Shown: one piece after another, positions 17,605 through 24,808 of the stretch | Position numbering within the stretch: position 1 is the first letter of the stretch | Layout of the letters: every line of letters starts with the position of its first letter | NCBI GenBank assembly: GCA_015487435.1 | Contig: WFPU01000186.1 | Span: 1 to 36,856 of the forward strand | From: Sulfurimonas sp. | Lineage (GTDB): Bacteria; Campylobacterota; Campylobacteria; Campylobacterales; Sulfurimonadaceae | DNA length: 36,856 nt | Direction: 5' to 3' | Notes under the pieces: model-generated | What the model saw: the letters and a program-made list of their open reading frames with translations, nothing else | Told to the model about the DNA's origin: nothing | Database searches by the model: none | Translations under genes and position numbers: made by a program

Positions 17605-18188
17605 GTAGTATTGATAATATAGACCAACTAACAAATCCAAAATTTATAAAACCCATTAAAATAAACTACACCTACAATGGTAAAAAAAAGGTTTGGGAAG
17701 CAGTTGTAAACAACGACAGCGTCTCAGTTTTACTTTACCACAAAGATAAAGATGCTTTGGTTATAGTAAAACAACTTCGGGTTCCTGTTTTATATATGAA
17801 TAAAACTAATGGTATGATGCACGAACTTTGTGCCGGGTTAGTAGATAAAGACAAATCAATAAAACAAATTGCAAAAGAGGAAGTTTTTGAAGAGTGTGGC
17901 TACGATGTGCCACTAGAAAATATTCAAAAAATTAGTTCATTTTATACAAGTGTAGGTATGAGTGGAGCTTTACAGACTCTTTATTATGCTCAAATTGATT
18001 CTAGTATGAAAGTTAATGATGGTGGTGGATTAGATGAAGAGGATATAGAAGTTATCTATATCCCACTTAAAGAAGCTAAAAAATTTATGTTTGATGAGTC
18101 TTATCAAAAAACGCCTGGATTGATGTTAGGGTTTTATTGGTTTTTTGACAATCAATGTGAGGTAGATTCTGAATCAAGTTCAGAATGA
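17601..18188 (+). CDS. Nudix hydrolase, nucleotide-sugar pyrophosphatase type
   Basis: A 195-residue Nudix enzyme. The Nudix helix reads GLVDKDKSIKQIAKEEVFEECGY. The core EExxEE glutamates are kept, but the usual upstream Glu and the Arg of REUxEE are replaced. This resembles NUDT14-type UDP/ADP-sugar diphosphatases rather than MutT. The substrate is inferred as UDP-glucose or ADP-ribose. GAGGAG precedes the ATG, and the first codons overlap the M23 gene. The final residues VDSESSSE and the TGA stop are encoded by the first hairpin of repeat copy E, so the natural C-terminus has been altered by the repeat. Confidence 0.85.
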   Translation: MSSIDNIDQLTNPKFIKPIKINYTYNGKKKVWEAVVNNDSVSVLLYHKDKDALVIVKQLRVPVLYMNKTNGMMHELCAGLVDKDKSIKQIAKEEVFEECGYDVPLENIQKISSFYTSVGMSGALQTLYYAQIDSSMKVNDGGGLDEEDIEVIYIPLKEAKKFMFDESYQKTPGLMLGFYWFFDNQCEVDSESSSE

Positions 18189-18332
18189 CAAAAAACTCAT
18201 CATCCTGAACAAAACTCGTCATCCTGAACAAACTCGTCACCTGAACAAACTCGTCACCTGAACAAACTCGTCATCCTGAACAAACTCGTCATCCTGAACA
18301 AACTCGTCATCCTGAACTTGATTCAGGATCTA
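18163..18332. repeat. Palindromic repeat copy E with tandem array of half-hairpins
   Basis: The copy begins TAGATTCTGAATCAAGTTCA + GAATGAC and ends in the facing hairpin GTCATCCTGAACTTGATTCA + GGATCTA. Between them are about six head-to-tail units of CGTCATCCTGAACAAACT. Unit length varies (17, 18 or 19 bp) because two units have lost one base and one has gained one. The array joins the Nudix stop and the priA stop, which converge. Confidence 0.92.
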
Positions 18333-18339
18333 AATTTTT

Positions 18340-20304
18340 CTAACCAAACTCAATAGGATCCATATCTACCTCTGCTAAATCTACCTTTGATATTTTAATA
18401 GCCTTTATCAACTCAGTAGACTTATCAGCTCGAAGTAAGATCTCAAATCTGTATTTATTAGATATCCTCTCAATTGCACACTTCCCATATCCAACTATCT
18501 CTATCTCATTAAAAGATAAAAGTTTATTTTGCATTATCTCCATAGCCTCTCTAGCTTTTGCCCCATTTTTATGTGAAAATAAAACTCGACATAGTTTTTT
18601 ATATGGTGGGTATAATTTTTTTCTGTACTCTTTTTCTTCTTCTAAAAACTCTTCATAATTATCTATATAGGTATTAAAAAAATCTTCATTAAAACTTTGA
18701 ACTAATACTTTTGCACTCTTTTTTCGTCCACTTCGTCCCGCTATTTGTAAAAGTGAAGATAAAGCCTTCTCACGAGAGTTATAATGAGACATATATAACA
18801 TATTGTCCATGCCTAAAACTACAGCTAAAGTTACACCATGATAATCATGCCCTTTTGAAAGCATTTGAGTCCCTATAAGTATATCTGTTTCTTTATCGTT
18901 AAATCTTTTTAATGCTTTTTTTAATTTTGTAGAGGTTGTTATTATATCTCTATCAAATTGCTCTACTTGTGCATCCACAAACTCTTCTTTTATGTTTTTT
19001 ACAGCTTCTGCTGTACCTAGTCTAGAACTTACTAATGAATTGCCAGCACACTTTAAGCATACTTGTGGTATCGCTTGAGTATAGTTACAGTAGTGACATT
19101 TTAAAGCATTTGATTTGTTATGAATACTCATCCCGATGCTACAAAACACACACTCATAATGGTGACCACAATTTTGACAAATCAGATGTTTAAAGTTCGC
19201 ACGAGTTGGGATAAAAACAATTGATTGCTCTTTTTTATCTAAAGTTGTTTTTAAAGAGTTTAAAACGAGCGGGCTTAATCGTTCTGCACTTTTTTCATAT
19301 ATGAACTCCCTATGAGAATTAAAAAAACCACCTTTAAGTCTTACATATGGAAACTTTACAAACGAGCCTAAAGATGGGGTCGCACTACCTAGTACCACAG
19401 CAATATTATGAATTTTACCCATATAAATTGCTAAATCTCGTGCATTGTATCTTGGACGAGATGATGATTTATAGCTATCATCATGCTCTTCATCTACAAC
19501 TATTAAACCTAAATCTTTTATTGGTAAAAACAGAGTTGAACGAGGTCCTGCTACTATTTTTGCCTCTGCACTTCTTATTTTTACTAAAGCCTCTCTTTTT
19601 TGTTTTGGAGTTAGTTTTGAATGGTACATTACCACCTTATCTCCAAAGTGTTTTTGAAGTCTTATTCCCATTTGAGGAGTAAGAGAGATTTCTGGCATTA
19701 AGAGGATACCTCTCTTATTTAAAGCTAAAATATCTTCAAAGTATTTCATATATATCTCTGTTTTACCACTACCTGTATCGCCAAAAAGAAGAGATACTTT
19801 ATGTTGTTTTAAAAATGCAAGGGCATTTTCTTGTTTTTGTGAGAGTTTTAGGCTAGATTCTGAATCAAGTTCAGAATGACGAAGTTGTTCAGAATGACGA
19901 AGTTGTTCAGAGTGACGAAGTTGTTCAGAGTGACGAAGTTGTTCAGAATGACTACCCTCCGTCATTCCTTGCTTGACAAGGAATCTAGTTTCTGAATCAA
20001 GTTCGTTTTGAGAAGAAGATTCATAGGGAGTCATAATCCCAAAAGCATCACCTAGAGAACAGATATAATAAGCAGAGATAAATTTAGCTAATTTTATCTG
20101 TTTAGATGAAAAATAAAATCCACTAATATTTAAAATTTCATTTGTGTCAAATTCTGGCTCTTGGCATGTGCTAATTATAACACCCTTAACCTCTCTGTTT
20201 TTAACTTTTATATCAACTATTGTGCCAGATTTTATTGTGTTTGTAGATTTGTAGGTATACTCATACAAAGGTGAGCTAATAAGAGATATTTTGTAGTAAT
20301 TCAA
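18340..20304 (-). CDS. priA: Primosomal replication-restart helicase PriA with in-frame repeat insertion
   Basis: PriA recognises stalled forks and reloads DnaB. The N-terminal DNA-binding domain covers about residues 1-98 (MNYYKISLISSPLYEYTYKS). The helicase core starts at about 154 (SQKQENALAF), with Walker A LLFGDTGSGKTE and DEEHDDSYK. A zinc-binding cysteine set follows (CQNCGHHYECVFC, CHYC, CLKC), then helicase C motifs (GTQMLSKGHDYHGV, QIAGRSGR). Residues about 100-150 are encoded by repeat copy F and hold four HSEQLR repeats. Without them the length (about 604) is normal for the phylum. The start is TTG, chosen because the N-terminus matches the family and no ATG precedes it. It begins 10 nt after the pseudopilin stop. 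Confidence 0.95.
   Translation of the reverse strand: MNYYKISLISSPLYEYTYKSTNTIKSGTIVDIKVKNREVKGVIISTCQEPEFDTNEILNISGFYFSSKQIKLAKFISAYYICSLGDAFGIMTPYESSSQNELDSETRFLVKQGMTEGSHSEQLRHSEQLRHSEQLRHSEQLRHSELDSESSLKLSQKQENALAFLKQHKVSLLFGDTGSGKTEIYMKYFEDILALNKRGILLMPEISLTPQMGIRLQKHFGDKVVMYHSKLTPKQKREALVKIRSAEAKIVAGPRSTLFLPIKDLGLIVVDEEHDDSYKSSSRPRYNARDLAIYMGKIHNIAVVLGSATPSLGSFVKFPYVRLKGGFFNSHREFIYEKSAERLSPLVLNSLKTTLDKKEQSIVFIPTRANFKHLICQNCGHHYECVFCSIGMSIHNKSNALKCHYCNYTQAIPQVCLKCAGNSLVSSRLGTAEAVKNIKEEFVDAQVEQFDRDIITTSTKLKKALKRFNDKETDILIGTQMLSKGHDYHGVTLAVVLGMDNMLYMSHYNSREKALSSLLQIAGRSGRKKSAKVLVQSFNEDFFNTYIDNYEEFLEEEKEYRKKLYPPYKKLCRVLFSHKNGAKAREAMEIMQNKLLSFNEIEIVGYGKCAIERISNKYRFEILLRADKSTELIKAIKISKVDLAEVDMDPIEFG
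19854..20004. repeat. Palindromic repeat copy F inside priA, translated, with 18-bp tandem units
   Basis: Read on the plus strand, it is TAGATTCTGAATCAAGTTCA + GAATGAC, then four 18-bp units of GAAGTTGTTCAGAATGAC type, then a spacer and the facing hairpin CGTCATTCCTTGCTTGACAA + GGAATCTA. A further half copy TCTGAATCAAGTTC ends near 20004. On the priA strand this encodes NELDSETRFLVKQGMTEGS, four HSEQLR and HSELDSESS. All units keep exactly 18 bp, so the reading frame is kept. Confidence 0.93.
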
Positions 20305-20314
20305 ATTAGATTTT

Positions 20315-20764
20315 TTAATCCACTAAAGCATTACAGTCATTTGTATCAGCTACACAATTAAATGTACCATTAACATCGCTATATGTAAAAACTGTAGTAT
20401 CTGTACCAGAATTAAAATTGTATGTTTTAATTGCATAATTATTTATGCTCCAACCACCAGCTCCAGTACTAGCCCTAATCCCATAATTTAGTAATGTCCT
20501 AGTCCCATCTCCTGTAAAAAGCACAGTAGCAGTAGCCCCCGTGCTTAAATTTGGTATATATCCAGAAACTCCTCTCACTAAGCTACTTTGTCTCTCAGTT
20601 ATAATAGCAGAACGGATAGCTGCAACATCAGATTTTGCATTAGCAAGCTCAGCTGAATTTTTTGCACTCGTAAATTTTGGAACAGCAATGGTAGCTAATA
20701 CACCCAATATTATTACTACAAAAAGTAATTCTATCATTGTGAATCCATTTTTATAGTTTTTCAT
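20315..20764 (-). CDS. Type II secretion/type IV pilin-like protein (pseudopilin)
   Basis: A 149-residue prepilin-like protein. The short leader MKNYKNG is followed by the class III cleavage site G|FTMIELLFVVIILGVLATIA, with the conserved Glu at mature position 5 and a hydrophobic N-terminal helix. The globular part ends in a Cys pair (FNCVADTNDCNALVD), likely a disulfide. A prepilin peptidase (PilD) elsewhere would process it. AAAGAAG supports the ATG. It lies downstream of a second pilin-like gene (172 bp) and 10 nt upstream of priA. Whether it serves a pilus, a secretion system or DNA uptake (comEC is in the window) is not shown. Confidence 0.85.
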   Translation of the reverse strand: MKNYKNGFTMIELLFVVIILGVLATIAVPKFTSAKNSAELANAKSDVAAIRSAIITERQSSLVRGVSGYIPNLSTGATATVLFTGDGTRTLLNYGIRASTGAGGWSINNYAIKTYNFNSGTDTTVFTYSDVNGTFNCVADTNDCNALVD

Positions 20765-20888
20765 ATTTTCTTCTTTTGTTGGTGTTTATTTATAAATTAT
20801 TATACCATGTTTTTCATCTAATGAATTTTTTAATTCAATTGATATAATTTAAATTTGGATAGTTAATTTTTTGAAGAGTGGATTATAC

Positions 20889-20916
20889 ATTCCCAAGCGG
20901 GAGCTTGGAAACGGGG
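20889..20916. repeat. Short palindrome unlike the main family (CCAAGC...GCTTGG)
   Basis: CATTCCCAAGCGGGAGCTTG + GAAACGGG lies in the 172-bp gap between the two pseudopilin genes. The stem is CCAAGC/GCTTGG with a GGGA loop. There is no T-tract on the minus strand after it, so a simple intrinsic terminator is not supported. It may belong to a separate repeat family or act as an mRNA processing or stability hairpin. Confidence 0.5.
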
Positions 20917-20936
20917 TGAAAGTCAGTAATAAATAA

Positions 20937-21410
20937 CTAAATTTTAAGCTTATTAGCACCAACTGAAGCATTCCAATCAGTAGCTGACACTGTAGCACTA
21001 TTAGAGTAAAAGAATCTTGGAGCATTACTTTCATTACCATCATAACAAAATATAAAATAATCGTCAGTTGAAGAAGCACTATTCATTGCTGTTGGCGCAC
21101 CACTAACAACTTGTGTACAATTAGTTGCAACTAATGGACTTGTAATACCTGTTGGGAAATCAGTATCAGTAATGGTAATATTGTACGAAGTAGTAGTACT
21201 TGCTAAAGAACCATTATCATCATTCAATAATGATTGACTCCATTTAGAAGCACCAACAGTACGATTTAGCGTACCAACAAAACCTTTGGCTAAACCCTCT
21301 TCAGCACTATCTTTAACTCCAATAAGTTTTGGAACAGCAACAGATGCTAAAATACCTAAGATAACTATAACGAAAATCAATTCAATCATTGTAAAACCAG
21401 CTCTTTTCAT
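20937..21410 (-). CDS. Pseudopilin-like protein with class III signal
   Basis: A 157-residue prepilin-like protein. The leader MKRAG is followed by FTMIELIFVIVILGILASVAVPK, a textbook cleavage site and N-terminal helix with Glu5. The remaining ~130 residues are rich in Ser/Thr/Asn, with two cysteines (ATNCTQVV, FIFCYDG). It is similar in the first 40 residues to the next gene and divergent afterwards. AAGGA lies 6 nt before the ATG. A CATAAT -10 box and a 16-bp palindrome lie in the leader. It is probably the first gene of a pilin-pilin-priA transcription unit. Confidence 0.85.
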   Translation of the reverse strand: MKRAGFTMIELIFVIVILGILASVAVPKLIGVKDSAEEGLAKGFVGTLNRTVGASKWSQSLLNDDNGSLASTTTSYNITITDTDFPTGITSPLVATNCTQVVSGAPTAMNSASSTDDYFIFCYDGNESNAPRFFYSNSATVSATDWNASVGANKLKI

Positions 21411-21438
21411 AAGAGATCCTTTTGTAAATAAAATATTT

Positions 21439-21469
21439 GGTTACTCTAGTAACCTTAGCAACCATTATG
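21439..21469 (-). promoter_or_regulatory. Candidate promoter and perfect 16-bp palindrome upstream of the first pseudopilin
   Basis: On the minus strand a -10 like CATAAT (21469 to 21464) is followed at about +4 by the perfect palindrome GGTTACTAGAGTAACC (21454 to 21439). The AAGGA ribosome site comes after it. The palindrome could be an operator or a 5' stem-loop. It is unrelated to the dispersed repeat family. Confidence 0.4.
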
Positions 21470-21535
21470 CACTCCAGATTATTAAATTAAGCTTAAATAT
21501 GTCTATTTTATCACTATTTTATCAAACTTATAAAG

Positions 21536-21551
21536 TGGAACTACTTTTGCT
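21536..21551 (+). promoter_or_regulatory. Sigma-54 (-24/-12) promoter of the flgB operon
   Basis: TGGAACTACTTTTGCT has the invariant GG and GC separated by 10 bp and matches TGGCAC-N5-TTGCT at all but one position. In Helicobacter and Campylobacter many middle flagellar genes, including flgBC, depend on sigma-54 with FlgR. Transcription would start near 21562-21564, just before repeat copy G. Confidence 0.75.
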
Positions 21552-21571
21552 TAATATATTTTATAAATAAT

Positions 21572-21722
21572 AACTGAACTCTCTGAAGAGTTAACTGCTA
21601 GATTCTGGAACAAGTCCAGAATAACGATAGTTTCGTTACTTCAAGCTTGATTTGGTATGACTGGAGTCAGCGTCACCCTAAACTTGATTTAGGGTCTAGT
21701 TTTTATTAATCAGAGACTCATT
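21572..21722. repeat. Palindromic repeat copy G in the flgB leader
   Basis: Left end AACTGAACTCTCTGAAGAG; hairpin TAGATTCTGGAACAAGTCCA + GAATAACG; a middle hairpin CGTTACTTCAAGCTTGATTT + GGTATGAC; then CGTCACCCTAAACTTGATTT + AGGGTCTA; right end TTAATCAGAGACTCATT. The third hairpin makes this copy longer (about 150 bp). It fills nearly all of the space between the sigma-54 promoter and the flgB ribosome site. The whole 326-bp divergent gap holds no gene. Confidence 0.88.
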
Positions 21723-21736
21723 AGTAAAGGAAAATC

Positions 21737-22168
21737 ATGGCTATCTCCGTTTCTCGAACATCTATATTAGCAAAAGAAGCACTAAATTACCGTGCTGCTC
21801 GTGAGAAGATGATAGCATCTAATATTGCAAATGCAGATACCCCTTTTTATAAACCAAGAGATATTCAGTTTAAAGATTATATGATTCAAAAAAAAGCTGA
21901 AATTATGGGTGATCAAAAAGAGAAGTTAGAGCTTGCTACTACTGATGGTGCTCATATTCCGCTGCAAAAAAATAAATCTGATTCTATGCCAACCACTTTC
22001 TTTCGTGATGGTCACATGGCTAGAAATGATGGAAACAGTGTAGATTTAGATGTAGAAACAACTGAGATGAGTAAAAACTCAATTATGTTTAATGCTCTTA
22101 TTCAAGCGATTAAAAAAGATGGTGCGATATTTAAAAGTGTCATCGAAGCATCAAGTAAAGTGAGTTAG
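21737..22168 (+). CDS. flgB: Flagellar basal-body proximal rod protein FlgB
   Basis: A rod subunit exported by the flagellar type III apparatus, 143 residues. The signature MIASNIANADTPFYKPRDI is the conserved rod-protein N-terminal motif. The C-terminal DLDVETTEMSKNSIMFNALIQAI is also typical. AAAGGA lies 6 nt before the ATG. It is the first gene of flgB-flgC-fliE-ftsI, an order also found in Helicobacter pylori. Regulation is probably by sigma-54. The transcript leader would contain repeat copy G. Confidence 0.95.
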   Translation: MAISVSRTSILAKEALNYRAAREKMIASNIANADTPFYKPRDIQFKDYMIQKKAEIMGDQKEKLELATTDGAHIPLQKNKSDSMPTTFFRDGHMARNDGNSVDLDVETTEMSKNSIMFNALIQAIKKDGAIFKSVIEASSKVS

Positions 22169-22170
22169 TG

Positions 22171-22665
22171 ATGAGTAATTTTTTAAGTTCATTTGATATA
22201 AGCGGTTATGGTTTAAGTGCTCAAAGAGTTCGTGTAAATGTTATCTCTTCAAACATTGCAAATGCACAAACAACTAGGACGGATGAGGGTGGACCTTACA
22301 GACGAAAAGAGGTTGTATTTAAAGCGATAAACTTTAATGATGAATACAACAAAGCAATTAGTGGTACTACAAATAGTGCCAAGTTTCAAGACCCATTAAA
22401 TGAAGGTAGTTTTGGTAAAGTTGTAAATCCTGCTATAATGAGTGTAGTAGTTGATAAAATATCAAGAGATGATCGTGAACCAAAGATGAAATTTGAGCCA
22501 AATCATCCAGATGCAGATGCTAATGGATATGTTGCGTACCCAAATATTAATCCTGTTATCGAAATGGCCGATTTAGTAGAAGCTACTAGAAGTTATCAAG
22601 CAAATGTAGCTGCATTTCAAAGTGCAAAAGATATGGCAAACTCTGCTATATCATTATTACAATAA
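22171..22665 (+). CDS. flgC: Flagellar basal-body proximal rod protein FlgC
   Basis: A 164-residue rod subunit partnering FlgB. The N-terminal motif reads NVISSNIANAQTTRTDEGGP and the end reads PVIEMADLVEATRSYQANV, both characteristic. The track starts at GTG 22168. The adjacent ATG at 22171 gives the expected MSNFLSSFDISGYGL start and is preferred. It begins 2 nt after the flgB stop, so translation is likely coupled. A strong Shine-Dalgarno follows its stop codon but leads into a mini-ORF rather than directly into fliE. Confidence 0.95.
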   Translation: MSNFLSSFDISGYGLSAQRVRVNVISSNIANAQTTRTDEGGPYRRKEVVFKAINFNDEYNKAISGTTNSAKFQDPLNEGSFGKVVNPAIMSVVVDKISRDDREPKMKFEPNHPDADANGYVAYPNINPVIEMADLVEATRSYQANVAAFQSAKDMANSAISLLQ

Positions 22666-22680
22666 GAGAGGAGAGTAAAA

Positions 22681-22725
22681 ATGTTTACATTTTGTAACGA
22701 TAAATCTCCTTGGGAAGGAGATTAG
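22681..22725 (+). CDS. 14-codon leader mini-ORF between flgC and fliE
   Basis: ATG to TAG encodes MFTFCNDKSPWEGD. The ATG is preceded by GAGAGGAGAG with 7 nt from AGGAG to ATG, the best ribosome site in the operon, and no other ORF uses it. The ORF runs through the hairpin that pairs with the fliE ribosome site and stops 4 nt before the fliE ATG. It is more likely a translational-coupling leader than a functional peptide. The ORF and ribosome site are seen directly; expression is inferred. Confidence 0.55.
   Translation: MFTFCNDKSPWEGD
22703..22723 (+). promoter_or_regulatory. Hairpin sequestering the fliE Shine-Dalgarno
   Basis: AATCTCCTT GGG AAGGAGATT is a perfect 9-bp stem with a 3-nt loop. 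The right arm contains AAGGAG, 9 nt before the fliE ATG, and the left arm is its exact complement. The mRNA would hide the ribosome site unless a ribosome translating the mini-ORF opens the stem. A second, weaker hairpin (TTACA/TGTAA) lies just upstream. Confidence 0.65.
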
Positions 22726-22729
22726 GATT

Positions 22730-23041
22730 ATGCCAAACGATATAAATAATGTAAATGGTCTTTTTGGCTCTTCTACAACAGAACTTTTAAAACAAAATGC
22801 TTCATCTGATAAATCAGGTGGAGCAGCATTTGCTCAACATCTAAAAGGTGCAATCGAAGAGGTTAATAAACTCCAAGTTGATAAAGAAAAAGCAGTAGCA
22901 GATATTGCAACTGGAGAGGTAAAAGACTTACACCAAGCAGCTCTCTCAATTGGAAAAGCTGAAACAAATATGAAGCTAATGCTAGAAATTCGCAATAAAG
23001 CATTAAGTGCTTATAAAGAACTTGGTCGTACACAGTTATAA
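22730..23041 (+). CDS. fliE: Flagellar hook-basal body protein FliE
   Basis: A 103-residue MS-ring to rod adaptor. The C-terminal half is typical: EVNKLQVDKEKAVADIATGE, DLHQAALSIGKAE, then LMLEIRNKALSAYKELGR. The ATG has AAGGAG 9 nt upstream, buried in the hairpin described separately. A second AGGA is too close to the ATG to serve. ftsI begins 6 nt after the stop. Confidence 0.94.
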   Translation: MPNDINNVNGLFGSSTTELLKQNASSDKSGGAAFAQHLKGAIEEVNKLQVDKEKAVADIATGEVKDLHQAALSIGKAETNMKLMLEIRNKALSAYKELGRTQL

Positions 23042-23047
23042 CAATTA

Positions 23048-24808
23048 ATGATAAACCCTAACAAAAGCAAAAAAATATTTTTACTTTACACTATTATATC
23101 TATAGGGTTTATAATATTTTTGGGAGTTATGCTCCTTCTTGTTGTTAAGCCACGTAATCTCCCCTCTCTATATTCAAAAGATAGCTCTAAAGCTATGAGG
23201 GGTAACATAATTAGTGCTGATGGTTTTACAATAGCCTCAACTACAAAACTTTATAAAGCGGTTGTAAATACAAAATATATAGACCCATTAAAAAAAGAGT
23301 TATTTATTGAACTTTTTAGCATTTACTCTGGTATGAAATCTAGTGATGTGAAAAAAAAATTATCTAAACGAAATGGGATTGTAGTTTTAAGTTATAACAT
23401 TGATGAAAAACATGCACAATATCTTAAAAAACTATCATATGAGCTTCGTCGTTATAAAGTTTTTCTTTCACTCACTAATCCAATTTCGAAAATAAAATCT
23501 ATCCATGGATTAAGTATACTTGAAAGTGGAGAAAGCAGAGAATACCCTTATGAAAAACTACTAACTCCAATTATAGGTTATACCCACAAAATTGAAGAGG
23601 ATGGCTATACTAAGATTCGTGGGGTAAAAGGTTTAGAGAGACGATTTGAAGATGAATTAAGTTCAAGAGTAGATGCACTAAGTCAGGGCAAAAGAGATGT
23701 AAACGGGTATATCATTTTAAATAAACAAAGTTTTACTAAACAGCAAATAGATGGTTTAGATATAAAACTAAATATACCAGCCGCCCTTCAAGTAAAAGTG
23801 GAACAGATGTTGGACACAATGAAAATAGAGCTAAAAGCTAAAGAGATAATAATAGTTATTATGGATTCTAAAAATGGGAAAGTTTTATCTGCTGCTAGTT
23901 CAAATAGATATCTTCCAAAAAAGATTAGAAAAAAAGATTATCCATCTTTGAACTCTTCAATCATTGAGTATAGTTTTGAACCAGGTAGTGTTATTAAAAC
24001 TATAACTTTTGCATTACTTTTAGATAAAAAACTCATTAACCCTTATGATTTGGTAAATGGGCATAATGGTCGATTTAAAATTGGTCGTAAAGTGATTACT
24101 GATGAGCATGAATTTGACTGGATCTCTGCTGAAAATGTTATAGTACACTCTTCAAATATAGGGATAGCCCAACTTGCACAAAAATTAAATGGGAGTGAGT
24201 TTAATGAAGGTTTAAAAAGTTTCGGTTTGTCTTCTAAATCTACACCAGACCTAATATATGAAAAAAAAGGATCTATCCCTAATTCTACAAAATTAAATAA
24301 TGAAATTTATAAAGCAACAAGCTCCTACGGTTATGGGATGCACTCTAATCTTATGCAACTAATACGTGCATATTCAGTTTTTAACAACCATGGAAAGATG
24401 ACAACTCCACAAATAGTAGATTCATTTATAGATGAGAATAAAAATGAAATAAAAATTAAAAATGATGAGCCAATACAAGTAATAAGCCCAACAACAGCTC
24501 AAAGAGTAAAAAAAATACTTATAAAAACAGTAAATAAGGGGACTGGCGTTAAAGCGATAAGTGAGGGCTTAATAGTTGGTGGAAAAACTGGAACTGCACA
24601 TAAAGTTAAAAAGGGTCGTTATATAAACAAATATAACACTGTTTTTTTAGGTTTTGTAAATGATGCAACTCATAATTACACAATGGGAGTAGTCGTAAAT
24701 GAGCCTAAAAAAAGTCAATTTGCTGCTCAAACAGCTGTCCCCGTTTTTAAAAAAGCTATTGATATTTTAGTAGATAATGGCTATTTAGAGCCAAAGATTA
24801 TCAAGTAG
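23048..24808 (+). CDS. ftsI: Septal peptidoglycan transpeptidase (FtsI/PBP-family)
   Basis: A 586-residue class B penicillin-binding protein with one N-terminal membrane anchor (about residues 11-33, LYTIISIGFIIFLGVMLLLV). A PBP dimerisation domain spans about 50-225 (RGNIISADGFTIAST, RGVKGLERRFE). The transpeptidase has S314-V-I-K317 in EPGSVIK, S368-S-N370, and K513-T-G515 in GGKTGTAH. In Helicobacter the gene after fliE is likewise annotated ftsI, which favours the division enzyme over PBP2. The 3' end overlaps the convergent panC end by 24 bp. Confidence 0.9.
   Translation: MINPNKSKKIFLLYTIISIGFIIFLGVMLLLVVKPRNLPSLYSKDSSKAMRGNIISADGFTIASTTKLYKAVVNTKYIDPLKKELFIELFSIYSGMKSSDVKKKLSKRNGIVVLSYNIDEKHAQYLKKLSYELRRYKVFLSLTNPISKIKSIHGLSILESGESREYPYEKLLTPIIGYTHKIEEDGYTKIRGVKGLERRFEDELSSRVDALSQGKRDVNGYIILNKQSFTKQQIDGLDIKLNIPAALQVKVEQMLDTMKIELKAKEIIIVIMDSKNGKVLSAASSNRYLPKKIRKKDYPSLNSSIIEYSFEPGSVIKTITFALLLDKKLINPYDLVNGHNGRFKIGRKVITDEHEFDWISAENVIVHSSNIGIAQLAQKLNGSEFNEGLKSFGLSSKSTPDLIYEKKGSIPNSTKLNNEIYKATSSYGYGMHSNLMQLIRAYSVFNNHGKMTTPQIVDSFIDENKNEIKIKNDEPIQVISPTTAQRVKKILIKTVNKGTGVKAISEGLIVGGKTGTAHKVKKGRYINKYNTVFLGFVNDATHNYTMGVVVNEPKKSQFAAQTAVPVFKKAIDILVDNGYLEPKIIK

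Noticed and set aside
18181-18332. CRISPR-like array of short direct repeats
   Set aside because: Units of 17-19 bp follow each other with no unique spacers, no cas genes are present, and the units are halves of the dispersed palindrome.
18163-18332. Classic intrinsic terminator between Nudix and priA
   Set aside because: The hairpins are not followed by a T-tract on either strand. Termination by the repeat is kept only as a hypothesis.
20849-21079. 76-residue ORF within the pseudopilin region
   Set aside because: It is an alternate frame of the pseudopilin 3' end and has no ribosome site or recognisable motif.
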